The notes beneath the pieces are model-generated. The model saw nothing but the letters and a program-made list of their open reading frames with translations. It was not told the DNA's origin and made no database searches. A DNA stretch of 64,000 nucleotides, taken from Dolomedes plantarius. Lineage: Eukaryota; Arthropoda; Arachnida; Araneae; Dolomedidae. A program made the translations under genes and the position numbers. The stretch spans positions 59,615,619 through 59,679,618 of the forward strand of contig OU015501.1 of assembly GCA_907164885.2 (NCBI GenBank). Reading direction: 5' to 3'. Numbering within the stretch: the first letter of the stretch is position 1; every line of letters begins with the position of its first letter. Below are positions 10,984-25,390 of the stretch, one piece after another.

Positions 10984-11144
10984 CTCCATATCTACAGCTT
11001 TGTCTGTGTCAGGACTTTTTTTCCATTCCCAACTTTTGATACCTTTGTCATCAGTGCTCAAATTTCCATTTAGAGTCACTTCATTTTGAGGTAAATAAAT
11101 TACTACTTCTGATTTGGCATTTGCTGTAGGTGGATAGTCAGTTT
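10984..11144 (-). CDS. KIAA0319L: KIAA0319L-like exon 12, start of PKD3
   Basis: Encodes ETDYPPTANAKSEVVIYLPQ, then NEVTLNGNLSTDDKGIKSWE, the first half of a third PKD domain. Phase 1 in, phase 0 out at GAG|GTATGT. The next exon was not found inside the window. Confidence 0.9.
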
Positions 11145-14100
11145 CTAAAATATAATAATAATTTATGATTAGTGTACCTTGCTAAACACTGTGCTCATTA
11201 GAAAAAAGAAATATACACAATTAAAAGTTACCCTTTTGAACAGTTACATTAGCAAAGGTAAAATTAAAAGCGCCTTTAGAATCTGTAACAGTCAACCTAG
11301 AAACAATAGAGAAGGACACAATTAAAGGTCTGTAGACATATATAAGCCTAATAATTATAATAAAACATTATACTATTGCACAACACAGAAATTTGAAAGC
11401 CAAACATTTAAATGTTAGAATGTACATATCACTTGCAGGTAAACCATTCTAAAGCTAGTTGAAAACAAAACAATTATTTTTCCCCTAAAACACATATTTA
11501 AAAATAACCCTCAAAATAACAAATGTATCAAAGCATGAAAAATAGATTTCCTAAGCAAAGGCAATGCTTTTAACAGTTTACAGGTATGATAATCAGAACA
11601 CCATAATTATGTAAAAATGCTCAGAATCCTTATCTGACCAATTTCCCTACATAAACTAGAACCCTTTATTACATAATTTTACTGCCTACTTTGTAAAGTA
11701 GTTAATATGACAAGGTACTACCACATAGGCTTTGAATCACAGCCACAACAGGAATGTCTCTATATGGTGCTCCCTTATAGAGTTCATGTACCTTTCATGC
11801 TCCCATAATAAAATAGTCAATGAAACTCACAATTTATAAAGTTCAGTGTCCTTACGATAAAGTGTGTGTCAGAATTAAAAAAATTAGAAACATTATATAT
11901 ATTGAGTGGTACAACAAAGCTACCTCCTAAAATAGACGAAGAGCCATGTAATTGAAGGACTACTCTGGCAAACAACTGAGAATGCATTTAACCTTTTTAC
12001 AAGACTGGGCAGTAATGTAATTGTATTGATACGCAGATGTTTAAAGTGTGTTTTTTAAAAATTAAATGAAAGGTGGTATAACAGAAATATTGCCATTGTC
12101 ATTATTATCTGCATTTGTTATCAATTCAAAAAGACCAATAAAGGAGCTACAAACTGGTGACCGTACTTTTGTGTTGCTGAACAGCGTCAAATCTGAAACT
12201 TTCCAAAATGGCTTACAATCAGAGTGGAGACTCCATTGAAAATGCCAAGGTAAGCAGCAAAATTCCGCCTTTTTGAGTAGATAAACCAGAATATTGGTTT
12301 TATCAAACTGAAGTGCAGTTTAAGATCTGCGGTATAACAAATGAAGAAACCAAATTTAACTATTTAGTGTTGCAATTAGGCCCCATATTTATTGGGAATA
12401 TATGGGATATAATTAATAACAACAGTGAAAAGAAATATTCAGATTCAAAAGAAAGATTATTAAATTTATTCAAAGAAAGTGAAAATCTTAGAATAAAATG
12501 TCTCATCACAGCAATTGGGTGATTTTAAGCCATGTCAATTAGTATAAAAGCTGAAGTCAGTTGCTACAAATGATGTCTCCAACGAATTAATTAAAGTCCT
12601 GTGGCTAGAAAAATTGCCAGAAAATATTAAAAACATATTATTTGTCAGTGACAAGAATATCACAAAATTGGCTATCATGGCTGAAAAAATACATGATATG
12701 GTACCAAAGACTGATATAAGCACGATGAATAAATCATATGCTTCAAAAGATGATTTGATTAACAGAATTTCAGAATTAGAACAGCAAGTCACAAAAATGA
12801 CTGTGAATCAAAGTTCACCTCTGGGTCACCAGTTTGTAGCTCCTCTATTGGTCTTTTTGAATAGATAACAAATGCAGATAATAATGATAATGACAATATT
12901 CCTATTCTATTACCTTTTGTTCAATTTTTAGCAAACACACTTTAAACATCTACATATCAATACAATTATGTTACTGACCAGTTTTGTTGTAGCAAGCATC
13001 TTTTTAAAGAACAGAAAACCAATCAGCTTTTTCGAAATACCATTGCCACTCTGCAAGCAAATATAACCAAAATTGATGCACATAATATTATGTAAGATTA
13101 ATTAACACAAATATAATAAACAAAATTAGTCATTGAAATATGATTAGTGTGCTACCTGCCAAGCCACTACAATCACAGAAACAAAACGCAATCAACATGA
13201 ATTTAAAACGAATATATGGAATAGTAAATGAAAGCATTCCAATACATAATTGAAATACATACTACAGTGCATCGGATTAATTTTAGCTGGCTAAAAATAT
13301 TAACTTTAATATACTTGCAAAGTCATATTTAAAAATAAATTTTATGGCTCATTAATAATAAAATTGTACAGTCTGATTACATCAATTTTCAAATAAAAAA
13401 TATGACAAAATCCAATTCCTGAAAACATTCATCATGTATATTTCATTTTATACAGCATGGTATATTTTATAAAGATTTATTTTAAACAACCTTTGTGGGA
13501 CTTACTTGAAGCGGTACAATCCAGGTATCAAGTTTTTAAGTTGTAACGTTGGTGTTTCATTGAGTTGAACAGCATATCCAATAGGCACTTGCAGAACTTC
13601 CCATTGATACTTGGTTATTTTATCATCATCAGTACTAACTACATAGAGAAGAAAATAGACATAATTATACAAGTCCCATGAAACCACATGAGAACGCTAT
13701 TGGCATGCGAGGAACCTTATGAGTAAAAAAACTCTCTTTCTGTGGCTGCTTTTTGTATTTTATTTTGATCATTGTGTCTCTCTTTTGGCCTCAGATGTAT
13801 TTACAAGGGTCATTCTAAAAGTAAAGAACGTTTGTTTCTCTAGTCATTTTTATTCAAGATAATGAAAGAAAACTTATTGTACAACACATTTTGATATCTT
13901 ACCTATTTTTCTACGTAGTTGCCGTTCAAATTGAACCATTTGTCAATGTGCTTTACCAGCTTTCCTATGCTTTCTGCATACTTACTTGCTGCCAAGTTTT
14001 TGAACCAGTCACTAACTTCCTCTTTCAGTTCGTCATCATTTCCATAGTGGTTTCTGCCCAAAAAATCCTTCAATTTGGTAAAAAAGAAAATATCACTGGA

Positions 14101-17100
14101 GGCCAAGTTCAGGCGATAAGGTGGGATGTTCAAACACTTCCCAGTTACATTGCTGAAGAAAATTCCTTCGTCAACGCAGCAGCATGCGGACGAGCGAAAA
14201 AGCACAATGCCGCTGGACAACAATCCACACCGTTTGTTTTGAATGGCACAGCGTAGTCGGTGAAAGGTCTGGGAGTAGGCTGTGGCATTTAAAAATAATG
14301 CACCATTTTCGAACTGAAGCTTCATTCATAACATTTTCCATAAACTACAGTTATCTGTCTGTGAATTTCAATAGGGCGAACATGTTTTTGCATTCAGGAA
14401 ACGTATTACGCTATGAACCTCATACTTGGCGGGTTCCTTAATTTTGTCACACATTTTAAAATTGCAAAAATAAACAGTAAATGACTGCAGCTGATCGCTG
14501 TTAGCGTCAAACTGGCAGGAATGATTTGGTAAGTAAATTTCACAGCAGCGGGGGTGGTGGGAGAATTACGCAGCTCGTCAGATCAAAACGTTCTTTACTT
14601 TTAGAATGGCCCTTGTAGTACCCACCATTGGAAATAATATATATATATATATGTAAGTCCCACAACAGTTCATAGAATAATAACAGATTTTGAATCAGAA
14701 TACAAAATGAATGCTTTTAGAATAATCTAGGAGATTTTTTTTTTTAAACCAGCAATTGATATAACTGTAGGAGTGTTTAGCAAATTGACTGACTTTTAAG
14801 GGTTGTCTTCCTTTCTGACTATTTTTGTGTAAACACAGTTTTCTCTTTCACCCAAAAGAAATCAAAGACATATTTCAACTATTTTATGACTTTCTTTCAG
14901 ATTTTCATTGGAACAGATTTTTTATGGTGGCAGCTTTTTATTATGAGGCATGTTATACATATCACAAAATTATGAGATATATTTATGATAATCAAGAATA
15001 TAATTCCCAAAATCCCTGATCTGCTTAGTAAATATGAGGTTGAAAGTTATCACACAATTATTAATAAAGACAGCTAAATAATACAGTTAAAGTAAAGCTA
15101 GTTAAGATAAATAATAGCTTAAAGTAATTTTAATTTACTCCAACACAACAGCAGCACTACATCTTTTGGATGTGAATGAATTTTATAAGAAGACAAATAA
15201 CTAGAAATAAAGCAATATATCTTTAATAATATGAGAATAACAAAACTGAACAGCAAAACACTTACAGGAACCATCAAGAACAGTATCTTTATTAGGAAGT
15301 TTCACAGTAACATTGGAGGGTTGAATGATGGCAATAGGAGGTTTATTTTCTCGTTCAGCTAGAGGAAATAATAAATATGGTTAAAAACAGAGACTTTTAA
15401 GACCTTAAAATGCCATTAATAAGAGATAAAAGGTATTATATAATAAAATAGTTCAATTTTGTTTTTATCCCTTAATTTTCAAATCTATTTTAAGGAGATA
15501 TGTATACAATTTTAAAGATATTTTAACAATCAGAATAATTATAAATAAATATTTGCAAATGTCATAATTGCAGATGGCTTAAAGTCATATAGATAAGATA
15601 ATGCTAAATTGCTTTAAGGTAAAAAATTTAGACTTCTTCACTCACGTGGTAATACAGTCACGTTAACCATTGCTTCTCCAACAGCATTTGCAGATGATAC
15701 AGTAACTTTGAAAGTATAAAGTCCAGCTCTCAGCTAAAAAAAGAAAAAAAAAGGATAATAAAGCCTCTCTAAGTAACAATTTAACACAATAGAAAAAAGA
15801 CAACACAGAACAATTATGCATACTTTTATCTGATTCTACTCTTTACAATTATTTTGAACAACACTTAACACAAATGTTACTTATAATATAAATCATTCAG
15901 TTTAAGATCATTTACAGATTTCACCTATCAAATAGAACTTAAACTTCCTCATCAGACTCTAAACGGTGTTTATCCAGTTCAAATTTTAAATATGAATTTC
16001 CTTATAAACTTAACACAATTATGTGTGGCAGCATAGAAAACTATGCATACATAACATAAATTTTTATCTTGTGTTACACTTATTTTGCAGAAAAACTAGG
16101 AACAAAAAAATATTTACAACAAAGAAATTTAAAATGTTTTACAAAAATTATGCACTTAACTTAAGAAGAAAAACAATGATATGGAAAAGGTTAATTTTTA
16201 TTTATTTTATAAATAAGTTTATTTTACAGGCTAATAAACACAGCTAATGTTATGAATATTAAACACACAAACAAATCAAACACTTCATAAATTCACAGAT
16301 GTAATAATAAATGGATACCTTAGAGAGCTTTAAATTCTTCGTGTTTTGATCTTGCATTGTTCCAGTTTCATCTCCAATAGGATGTGAAATTAGTGCCCAC
16401 TCATATTTATAAACATCACTTTCCCCTATATAAGCAAATAATTGTTTAAAAAATGTATCTCAATGTCAGTTTATTTATTTAAAACTCTTAATATAAAAAC
16501 ATCAGTTTTTTAATTATGAGCATCAAATTAATATAAAAAAACATTACCAAATCTTAGGATTTAGAACAAAATAAGAGTGCAATTAAATAGATGCAAATTA
16601 ACTTGTTAGGCCTTATATATATAAGTGTATATATCTGTATGTCAGAGGTAAACAATCATAAGTGAATTTTCCCATTTTTCAGGAGAGCTTTGTGATGGTT
16701 TACCTCTCATCAGGACTTACATATACGATAGTTTATAAGTCTATATTTCCCCCACCATTTTGTTTTGCATATAGGACAGTGTTCCTTAAAGAAGCTCCAT
16801 CCAAAAGGAGTCACAATAAAAATATCGAAAATGAAAAAAATTCACTTATGATGGTTTACCTCTGACATACAGATATATAGGTTACTCAGTGACGTACTCA
16901 GTAACCTATATATCTGTTTAACCTGTATACCTCCATTGAGTTTTCCTTTTACACATTAGTTCATTCTAAACACAACCTCTAAATAATTAATTCAGGTATG
17001 ATACATTCACCTACTACCACAACCTCAAAACTTCCGTCAACACTTTTCATGGCTAAATTGCCTCCGATATGTACAGCAAAAAGTCCCCAGTGAGCATTTA

Positions 17101-18052
17101 AGAAAACTATCTTCACATAAAAAATTTCATTAATTTAAGTTTGAAGAATTTCTGCAATACTTTTTACTTACAAAAGCAGTATTTTAAAAGCATTAAGAGA
17201 AATATACTTGATGTCACACAGTTTAATACTCTATACGAATCTCTTACCATTTGCAAACGATCCCTCTATACAAGTGTTTTCAAATGTGAGCTATCAACCT
17301 TAGAAAGGCAATATCAAGGTCTTGAACATTTCTTATTCCTTGTGGGTTTATTCTTCATTTTTTTAAAATTTTTTTTCATTGAATTGTACTAAATTTCTAT
17401 TTTAATATACATGCACACACATATATATACAAAATTATCACAGGTAGGTTATATAAAACAAAAAAGGTACCATCTTGCTGTTTCAAAGCATAAGCTGAGA
17501 GTGTAACTTCATTTTCAGGTAGTTGTAATGTAACATTATCCCCCGCAGAAACAACAAGCTGGTGTACAGGAGATGCAGTTGTGGATGAAGATTTATCAGC
17601 ACCAGTTTTATTTGCAGTAAATCCCTAAAATAAAAGTTATTAAGTAAAAGCTTCCAATACAATATCACACGTAACAAATGGAATAAGCTTTATGTAGCAA
17701 TAAGCATTCTTCAAAACAATCACAAATAAGAATATAAAAACCACCTTCAATTTTTAAAGTCAAATTACACTAATATACACTGAAGTGCCAGAAAAACTGG
17801 GATACCTGTCTATATTGCAAGATCAGGCCCAGTGTGCCTGGCAGATCACTTTTGTCACTGTAAACACTGGGGAAGATTTTGAGTCAACTGACTTATATGC
17901 AATTAAACATCATTACATAAGCAACAGCAACACTATGATGCTAGTGGCTCTGCTGTCTAGGAGGGGAGAGGGAGGAAAGAATGTGAGACCTGTGCCTACT
18001 ATATCAGTTACGTCCAACTGAAGGTTAAAAATACAGTAGGATTTTTTTTTAA

Positions 18053-18084
<32 letters not shown>

Positions 18085-21000
18085 CACTAAAACCCCCTAT
18101 ATCCTTTACAAATCCTAGTTTATTCTAAATTTCCTTGGGTGTTTGAGCTATTTTCATTTCTGATTTAAAGAACAAAGCAGCTACGTAGCGTTCCCTCAAA
18201 AAGTCTAATTTTTAGCACTTCATAACGTAAAGTATCACCTGACCTCTGCATCAGAGTCACGAATAACCAATCATTAACCTTTTTCATGATCACATAGCAA
18301 GCCACCTCAAAAGTTTATAAAAGACCCTGCATTCAGAATTCGGAGAGCTTTTGTCATTTTCAGCCACCCCAAGAAAATATGTCGTTTGCCTAAATAAATC
18401 TTTTATAACGAAGCTCATCTGTTGACGTCTTTGCTCCTGGCTTCAACTATTACAGTTCTTCTAATTCTTTGTTGTGACATGGTAGGTCCTTGATTTCATT
18501 GGTCCTCTTGGGTTTGGGGCCCATCATGTTACATATATATATATATATACACTATACTGTATCTTATCATACATAGCTGTGTTTAATAAACTTCGATATA
18601 ATTTTATGACTCTTTAAATACTGTACATGTGCAGCATCACATATTAGTACCTCTACGCGCTCTCTTTATGTGTTTGTCAAAGCCTACACTGTTGAGACTG
18701 TTAGTATGACTTTATTAACTAAATTATGATGTTACAGTGATATTATACAGTACAAGTAGTAAGAGTTATGGTTGGAGGGGGATGGGGAAGCTTGATATTT
18801 TCACCATTGGTGAATGTTAAGGATACAGTAGCCTCATGAATATAGAGAACTAACAGCAGTTTCTTTTATTTTTAATCTTTTTCCACAACAGTTACCAATA
18901 TTTTAGTTTTACTACATAAACAAAATAGTTATTCTACACAAAAACATAGACCTTCTAAACTTCTGACTATTTGTTCAAAACATATGTAGTCCCAAAATTT
19001 CAGAATCTCCCTCTTCAAATAACAAAATATACAAGAATTTATAGTTTTTAAAATATAGCAATAACTATACCGTATTAGAACCAGTAGATGGAGCCAGAGT
19101 AATATGTTGGTTAGGAACTCGTTTCCTTTTACAGAAACCATGTACATCCCGTTCATAGTTCTCTTCACAGTGACAAATGCCACTACGAGCTCGCTGGTTC
19201 TTTGGTTGACAAGTTTCATTTTCAGGACAATCACTCCCAATACCATATATGCAGTGCTTCGGTACTGTTAGAGGAAAAATTCCAGTGGTTGAACCACTAG
19301 TGTCAAAAAGGGGCAAAACAGTGTCTTTATCTGAATCATCAACACTATCATCACTATAAAAAATCTCAGGAAATGTTCTGAAATAAAAATAATAAAAAAT
19401 ATTAAGTAAATACAGTGTTATAAAATTATAAATGGTATAGTCAATAAGATGTACTTCATACAGTTTCCCCTATTACTAAGGCATTTATCACACAACATTA
19501 TAATTTGAAATGCTTCAAAAAATTTTAGGCATACACACCATGAAAATACAAAGTAATTGTATGGGCTAAACATAAAAGGTCAGATCCTGTGGGGCAGTAA
19601 ATAATTACATTGGCAAAGCTCATGACCTAAAATAAAAATCTGAATTTTTTTCACCAAGTAAATACTATAGCAGTAGATCAATAGGAAAATTAATGACTTG
19701 ATAGACAGAAACTATGGCCTCAACAGGATTTTATAAACTATAAAACAGTATAGTTGAAACATATTAAACAAAAATTTTATAACTGGACTATCCTTTTATC
19801 TATTTTTTTGGGGGAGGAAGGACTTTAAAATTATTCTTTCCCACACCTCTATCAACTAAATTACTTGTACTGATTTCTAATTATTAAAAATGAAAATATT
19901 TAAAAAATTGGAATTATATGACTTTACAAATTTATCTAATTATATAGATTTAACACAATCAAATATTATTATATATCTATAATTTTTTTTAATTAGAGAC
20001 ATTCAATAGAATGGCAGTCAAGGTATTTTCAAGAAGGTACCCATACTGAAATAAACCCACAATTGAGTAAAACATATTTATATACAGTGGGTGCAAAAAG
20101 AATTTGCATATAAAGATTTTCTCTTACATCTTGTAGCAATGGATAAATATTTAAATTCACATTTTGTTATAATTGTAATATTATGTAAATTAAGTGACCT
20201 AAGAGGGAAGAAAATTCTAAAAATTTGAAAATTGGCAGAATATCTGGCTAAAAATAAAAGTTTTAGGATGCATATAGTATTAGCAGACTTATAACAGGCT
20301 GAAAAAAATGATTATTTATTAATTATAGCAAATCAAATATATAGACATTTCAGCCAGACCTCAATAAAAGTTATTTAAGTAATGATGTATGATCTTTTAA
20401 ATTTTCTTGATAAACAGAATGTCTCCTAAAATAAGTGAGCAATTCAATTCTCTGCAGGAACGTATTATTTTACTTCATTTTGAAGGTAAAAGTTATCACA
20501 ACAACAAACAAGTAAGAAAAGAAGAGGCTTTTCTACTCTTGGATATGTTATTAAGAGCTATGAAGCCCACAGAACTAGAAGTAATATGACCTGTTCAGAT
20601 CACCCAAAAAGGTTATCTGACAAAGATTGTTGAAGCTTTACTACAAAAGTACTGAAAACACCATGTACAGGTGCCCATATGTGATGAAACCATTGCTGAA
20701 TCAATAGGTAAATGTGTTAGTGTTTCCACCATTCAAAATGTAATAAAAGGTGTTCATTATTAGGGTACAGCATCACGGAAAATGCCATGTATTAGTGAAG
20801 ATACTAAAAAAGCATTTCACTTTCCTAAAACATACATAAAAAATCCACAAGTTTCTGGAAAACTGAATTATTTACTGATGAAAGCAAACTCAACCTTCTT
20901 TCTTTGGCTCACATGACCATCAAATAATTTGCTGCGACGTAAAAGGAATTGAAACCAAAGAACATTTCCCTTACAATCAAATTTGGTTGAGGTTATGTTA

Positions 21001-24000
21001 TACTGTGGGTTGCATTTTATATTGTTGAGTTGGTAACTTATGCATTGTAAAACGATATATCAATACAAGGCTGGAAACTTACATTTTGCATTATAACGTA
21101 AGGCCTACTGGCCAAAGGAGGTTATTGAGAGCACTTATTTTTTCCTGCTGGATAATGATCCTACATATACTACTTACATAACTCAAGAATGGTTGCTATA
21201 TAATGTCAGAAGAAGATTAATTATATCTCTCCAGTTTCCTGACATTAATGTTTTTAAAAATTCTTGGCACATTCTGGACTTTGAAAGTTCAAAAGCATCA
21301 TATTAGCAAAAATAAGTTTGATTCAGTAGTTGAAAGTAGACGTGTGAAATACCCAATGAAGCTCTAATGAAACAACTCAAAATCTAAATTATTCAATGAG
21401 GAAAAGACTGAAAGCTATTAATGATACTAATAGATTACATACTAATTCTAATAATGTTAAGTTAACAACCAAAATCTGTGATAAGTTAAATATTATTTCA
21501 CAGTTTTTTTCTTCAGCAAAAGAATTTTTGAAGATTAAAAAACCAATCTTGTGATTTCATTTTGTTATGTATTTTATTTCTTTGCAAATATATCAAACTT
21601 TCACTATTTGTAAACAATTTTTGCTCTACTATATATCATATTTGCATCTGGTTCTAAATACTAGATTGGGGGAAACATTAAGAGAAATCGAAAATTCCCA
21701 TATGTAATGTATAACAAGAAGAAATTATTCTCCACAGTTATATCAGTAAAATTTAAGTTGTATTTTCCTATTGTAGAAGATTACATACACAAATATTTAA
21801 CACTGACAATAACACATTTATTTTCTCCCCACAGCCCTATAGAGAACAATCCAAGTTGATACATTGAATACACTCTATGATTTCAAACTTTATGAGAAAT
21901 GAGTGAAAAAATTTGAAAATGTGATGTTAATAAAACAGAAAGTTTGCAATAAAAAAATAAATTAGGTAGAGTTCATTATAATTATACAGTGGTACCTCGA
22001 CTTACAAGTGTCTCGACTTACGATTTTTTCTAGATACGAGCATTCTCTCGGCAGATTTTTTGCTTCGAGTTACGAGCTAAAATTCGGGTTACAAGCAAGC
22101 TTCAGATATCCCACCGCTAGTTTGAGCAGCGAATGCCATGTTACGTGCTCATCAAATGAGAACACAAGAAGCACATAATATTTACAACCTTTATGTACAA
22201 TTATTATACAACTGTATACATATTATTCTGAGACTACTATCCAGTCTTAAACCGAGATATTTACACTCAACGATTACCACCCGGGGCAGCTTGCTCTGCC
22301 CAAACTTAAGTCACCTTCAGAAACCGAACAGTGCCTAACCTCTCTCGCAGAGAGATAGCTTCAATTCCCTCCCCCACACTGGAACTCCCCATGAGGTCTA
22401 GGGGATGGGATGACCTTGGTCCTAGGATCGCAAGCTCTACCCCTTCTACGGATTCTGAGAAAACGTTCTTTGGATTCTCAGAAAGAAGAATCTGGACATT
22501 ACAGCCACAGTGAACGATGCAACAATCGCCCAGCTTCCATGTCTCACTCGTTCACTTTCAGATAGTAGCTGGTAATAAAATCGAAAGTGATAAAAGCGAA
22601 AGATTTAATTTTTCAGTTCAGCCTTTCTCCTCCTCTTCCATCAGCATCTTCAAGTCTGATCTCCAAGGTAAATGTTGTACATTACACTTAATAAAACAGG
22701 TTTATTGCAGTAAATTCTATTGTATTGCGTTTTTATACAATGTTCGTTGTTTATAAGCACATTTTTCTTATTTAAAACATTTAACAAAAAATTACGTTGT
22801 TTTGGGGGAGCCCGGAACAAATTAATGGCATTTCTATTCATTTTAATGGGGAAAATTGATTCGAGATACGAGTATTTTGAGTTACGAGCTCTGTCATGGA
22901 ACGAATTAAACTCGTAAGTCGAGGTACCACTGAATTTATATAATTTAGATTTTATATTTTACATTATTTTTATGCATTTTTCACTATTTTTATATCTTTT
23001 ACATAAAATGAAAATATATATTATAAATAAATACTTACTTCCCAGTATCAGCATCATTAACATCATCATAATATTTATCATCTAAAAAATTGAGATCAAA
23101 TAACATAAAATTATTATAGTCACCTAACTTCTAAAATGCAAGCATATATATTTAAACCTTAACACAAAACATTAATGATGAATAGAATATAGGTATAATG
23201 ATGACTTTGTATTAGAAATTAATACTAACCTGGAAGACGAACAGTTACAAGAAAGGATTTTTCAAATTTCTTTCCTGATCTTTTTAATGGTTTACATGAC
23301 TGATAACTATGGCACTGAATAGTAAAACAAGTTGTATTAACAAAAAATGCAACATTGCAACTGCTATCTTCACAACAAGCTTCAATACAATCTCTTAACG
23401 TTTCAGCACTTTTCTTTTTGTACGTTCCAGCTGATAAATTGCCATATGGTGTTGACTGAGAATTCACTACCAAATTTCCATCATCTGTATCAGAACATGA
23501 TGGAGATAGATCTGAAAAGGAATGTAAAAGAACCCTAGTATATCAGTTCTAAACAACCATAGTTATAGTTTTATCTCTGTGTTTACATACATATATTTAA
23601 TATATTAGACATAACTTTAAATACATACATATATATTATATATATAAAAAGTTTTTATGACAAGAACTATAACAACAAGTTTAAAAAAAAGACTAAAATT
23701 TTAATTAAAACTGCAAAATATCAATAACATGTAAAAACGTAACTACAATAGTTAGTATTTTTGTTTTGTTATAATATATTATTACAGATATTATCAAACT
23801 GGAAAGTTTTTAAAAAAAATTATGCAATTTTTAAACAAGATGACGTCATTCATGTTTTTAAAATATCAGTATCTAAAAATATTACTCATAATTATGATCA
23901 ATCCCCTCCTTACCACATCTTTAAGGTCAAAATAATATTTTAAACACAAAAATTAAAATTAAGTTAATGCCATTTTGTAACTAACAGCTTAAACACAAAT

Positions 24001-25341
24001 TTACATGAAGAGGTAATATAAGGTAAAAAATTTAATAATCATTTTGAAATTCAAGAATTGTGAAATTTCCTTGGCTGTAATTCTTTGGCTTTTAATTTTC
24101 CAAACTTTCTGAATAAATTTTGAATTTTCAGTTTTTTTCCTGACTTTTTACTAATATTATGAAATTGCTTGGCTTTAACGGGTATTCCATTTTTTTTAAA
24201 AGAACCTTAATATAAACATTTTCCCTAAGAATTTTGATAACTTAAAGGTATTAAAAAAATGGCATTTAGACTCGGGTTTATTTTAAGGACATTTTAGATA
24301 GGGTTTTCTGATTTCACACTTTCTTTAAATTTTTGGGGTGTGGCACTGTAGTTTTGCTACAGTGACGTAACTCTTAGGGTATAAAATGGCTGTTATTTGA
24401 CTATAACCGTTACTCACTGGATTAGGGTGAGTGTGCCTTTTTGCATTTCTGTCTTTTCATTTGTGTTCTTTAGGATTGTATGTGTACTTGCATTTAAGGT
24501 GCATTGAGCCCTAAATGCAGGATGTCTGTCTATTTTCATTTGATTTGACTATCTGTTTCAATGGGGATCTCGGGGCCTTGGGATGTCTTTTGGTTAGACC
24601 TGCATCCTATTCAGAAAGTTCCCCCTTGAGGTAACTGATTTGGTTAGGCCTCCTGATGACGAGACCAGTCGGTTACCTCAATATATGGTTTAGTTCCGTT
24701 ACTGCTACAGAATCTTGCATTATGGTGCGTTGAGTAAAAACATGATTTCCATTTATTTTTGTCTATATTCTTGCTGCTAATAATTATCTTGCTTTGTTGA
24801 ATTATTTAATTTTAGTTAAATTTAATATAAGCTCTTTATACAAAGAATGGACGCATGAAAAAATTTGATAGTTTTTCTACTTATTTTAAATATAAATCTC
24901 AAAAGAAAGTTTTAATGGTTACTTTTTAGATCTAAATGAATTAACTATAACACCAAAATCAAAATAAATGATAAAGCAATCACACACATACATTTCATAT
25001 GACATAGACTTTCTGACCATTTATGATAGAAATGTATATAAGATCCACTGAATAAATTTATTACATATTAACATTTATAATAAATCCATACATGTTCATA
25101 ACTAAAGTTTCAAAACAGTTACTAGATAGTACATTTTAATTAAATAAACAAAAGTCCTATTCTCTAATAGAATTTGATGTCAAATGTTAGAGAAGATTTT
25201 GAAAAAATACACTCATAATTCAGAGCATTGAGATTTAAATCTGAAGAAAAGATATAAAAGAAAAAATATTTTTGCCTGGATTCTATTGACCTTTTCCTTA
25301 CAGGGTGGGATAGCATGTGTCCTAAGAATGAATGAATGAAT

Positions 25342-25390
<49 letters not shown>

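Noticed and set aside
17005..17096. Minus-strand open stretch reading AHWGLFAVHIGGNLAMKSVD in the intron between exons 6 and 7
   Set aside because: It looks protein-like but has no splice acceptor, and exons 6 and 7 already join in phase within one PKD domain. Probably a decayed transposon fragment; family unknown.
22138..22917. Several 60-80 codon frames inside the Tigger-like element, conserved in the 43-44 kb copy
   Set aside because: Conservation follows from the recent duplication of the whole DNA segment. The frames do not resemble a transposase and overlap one another on both strands.
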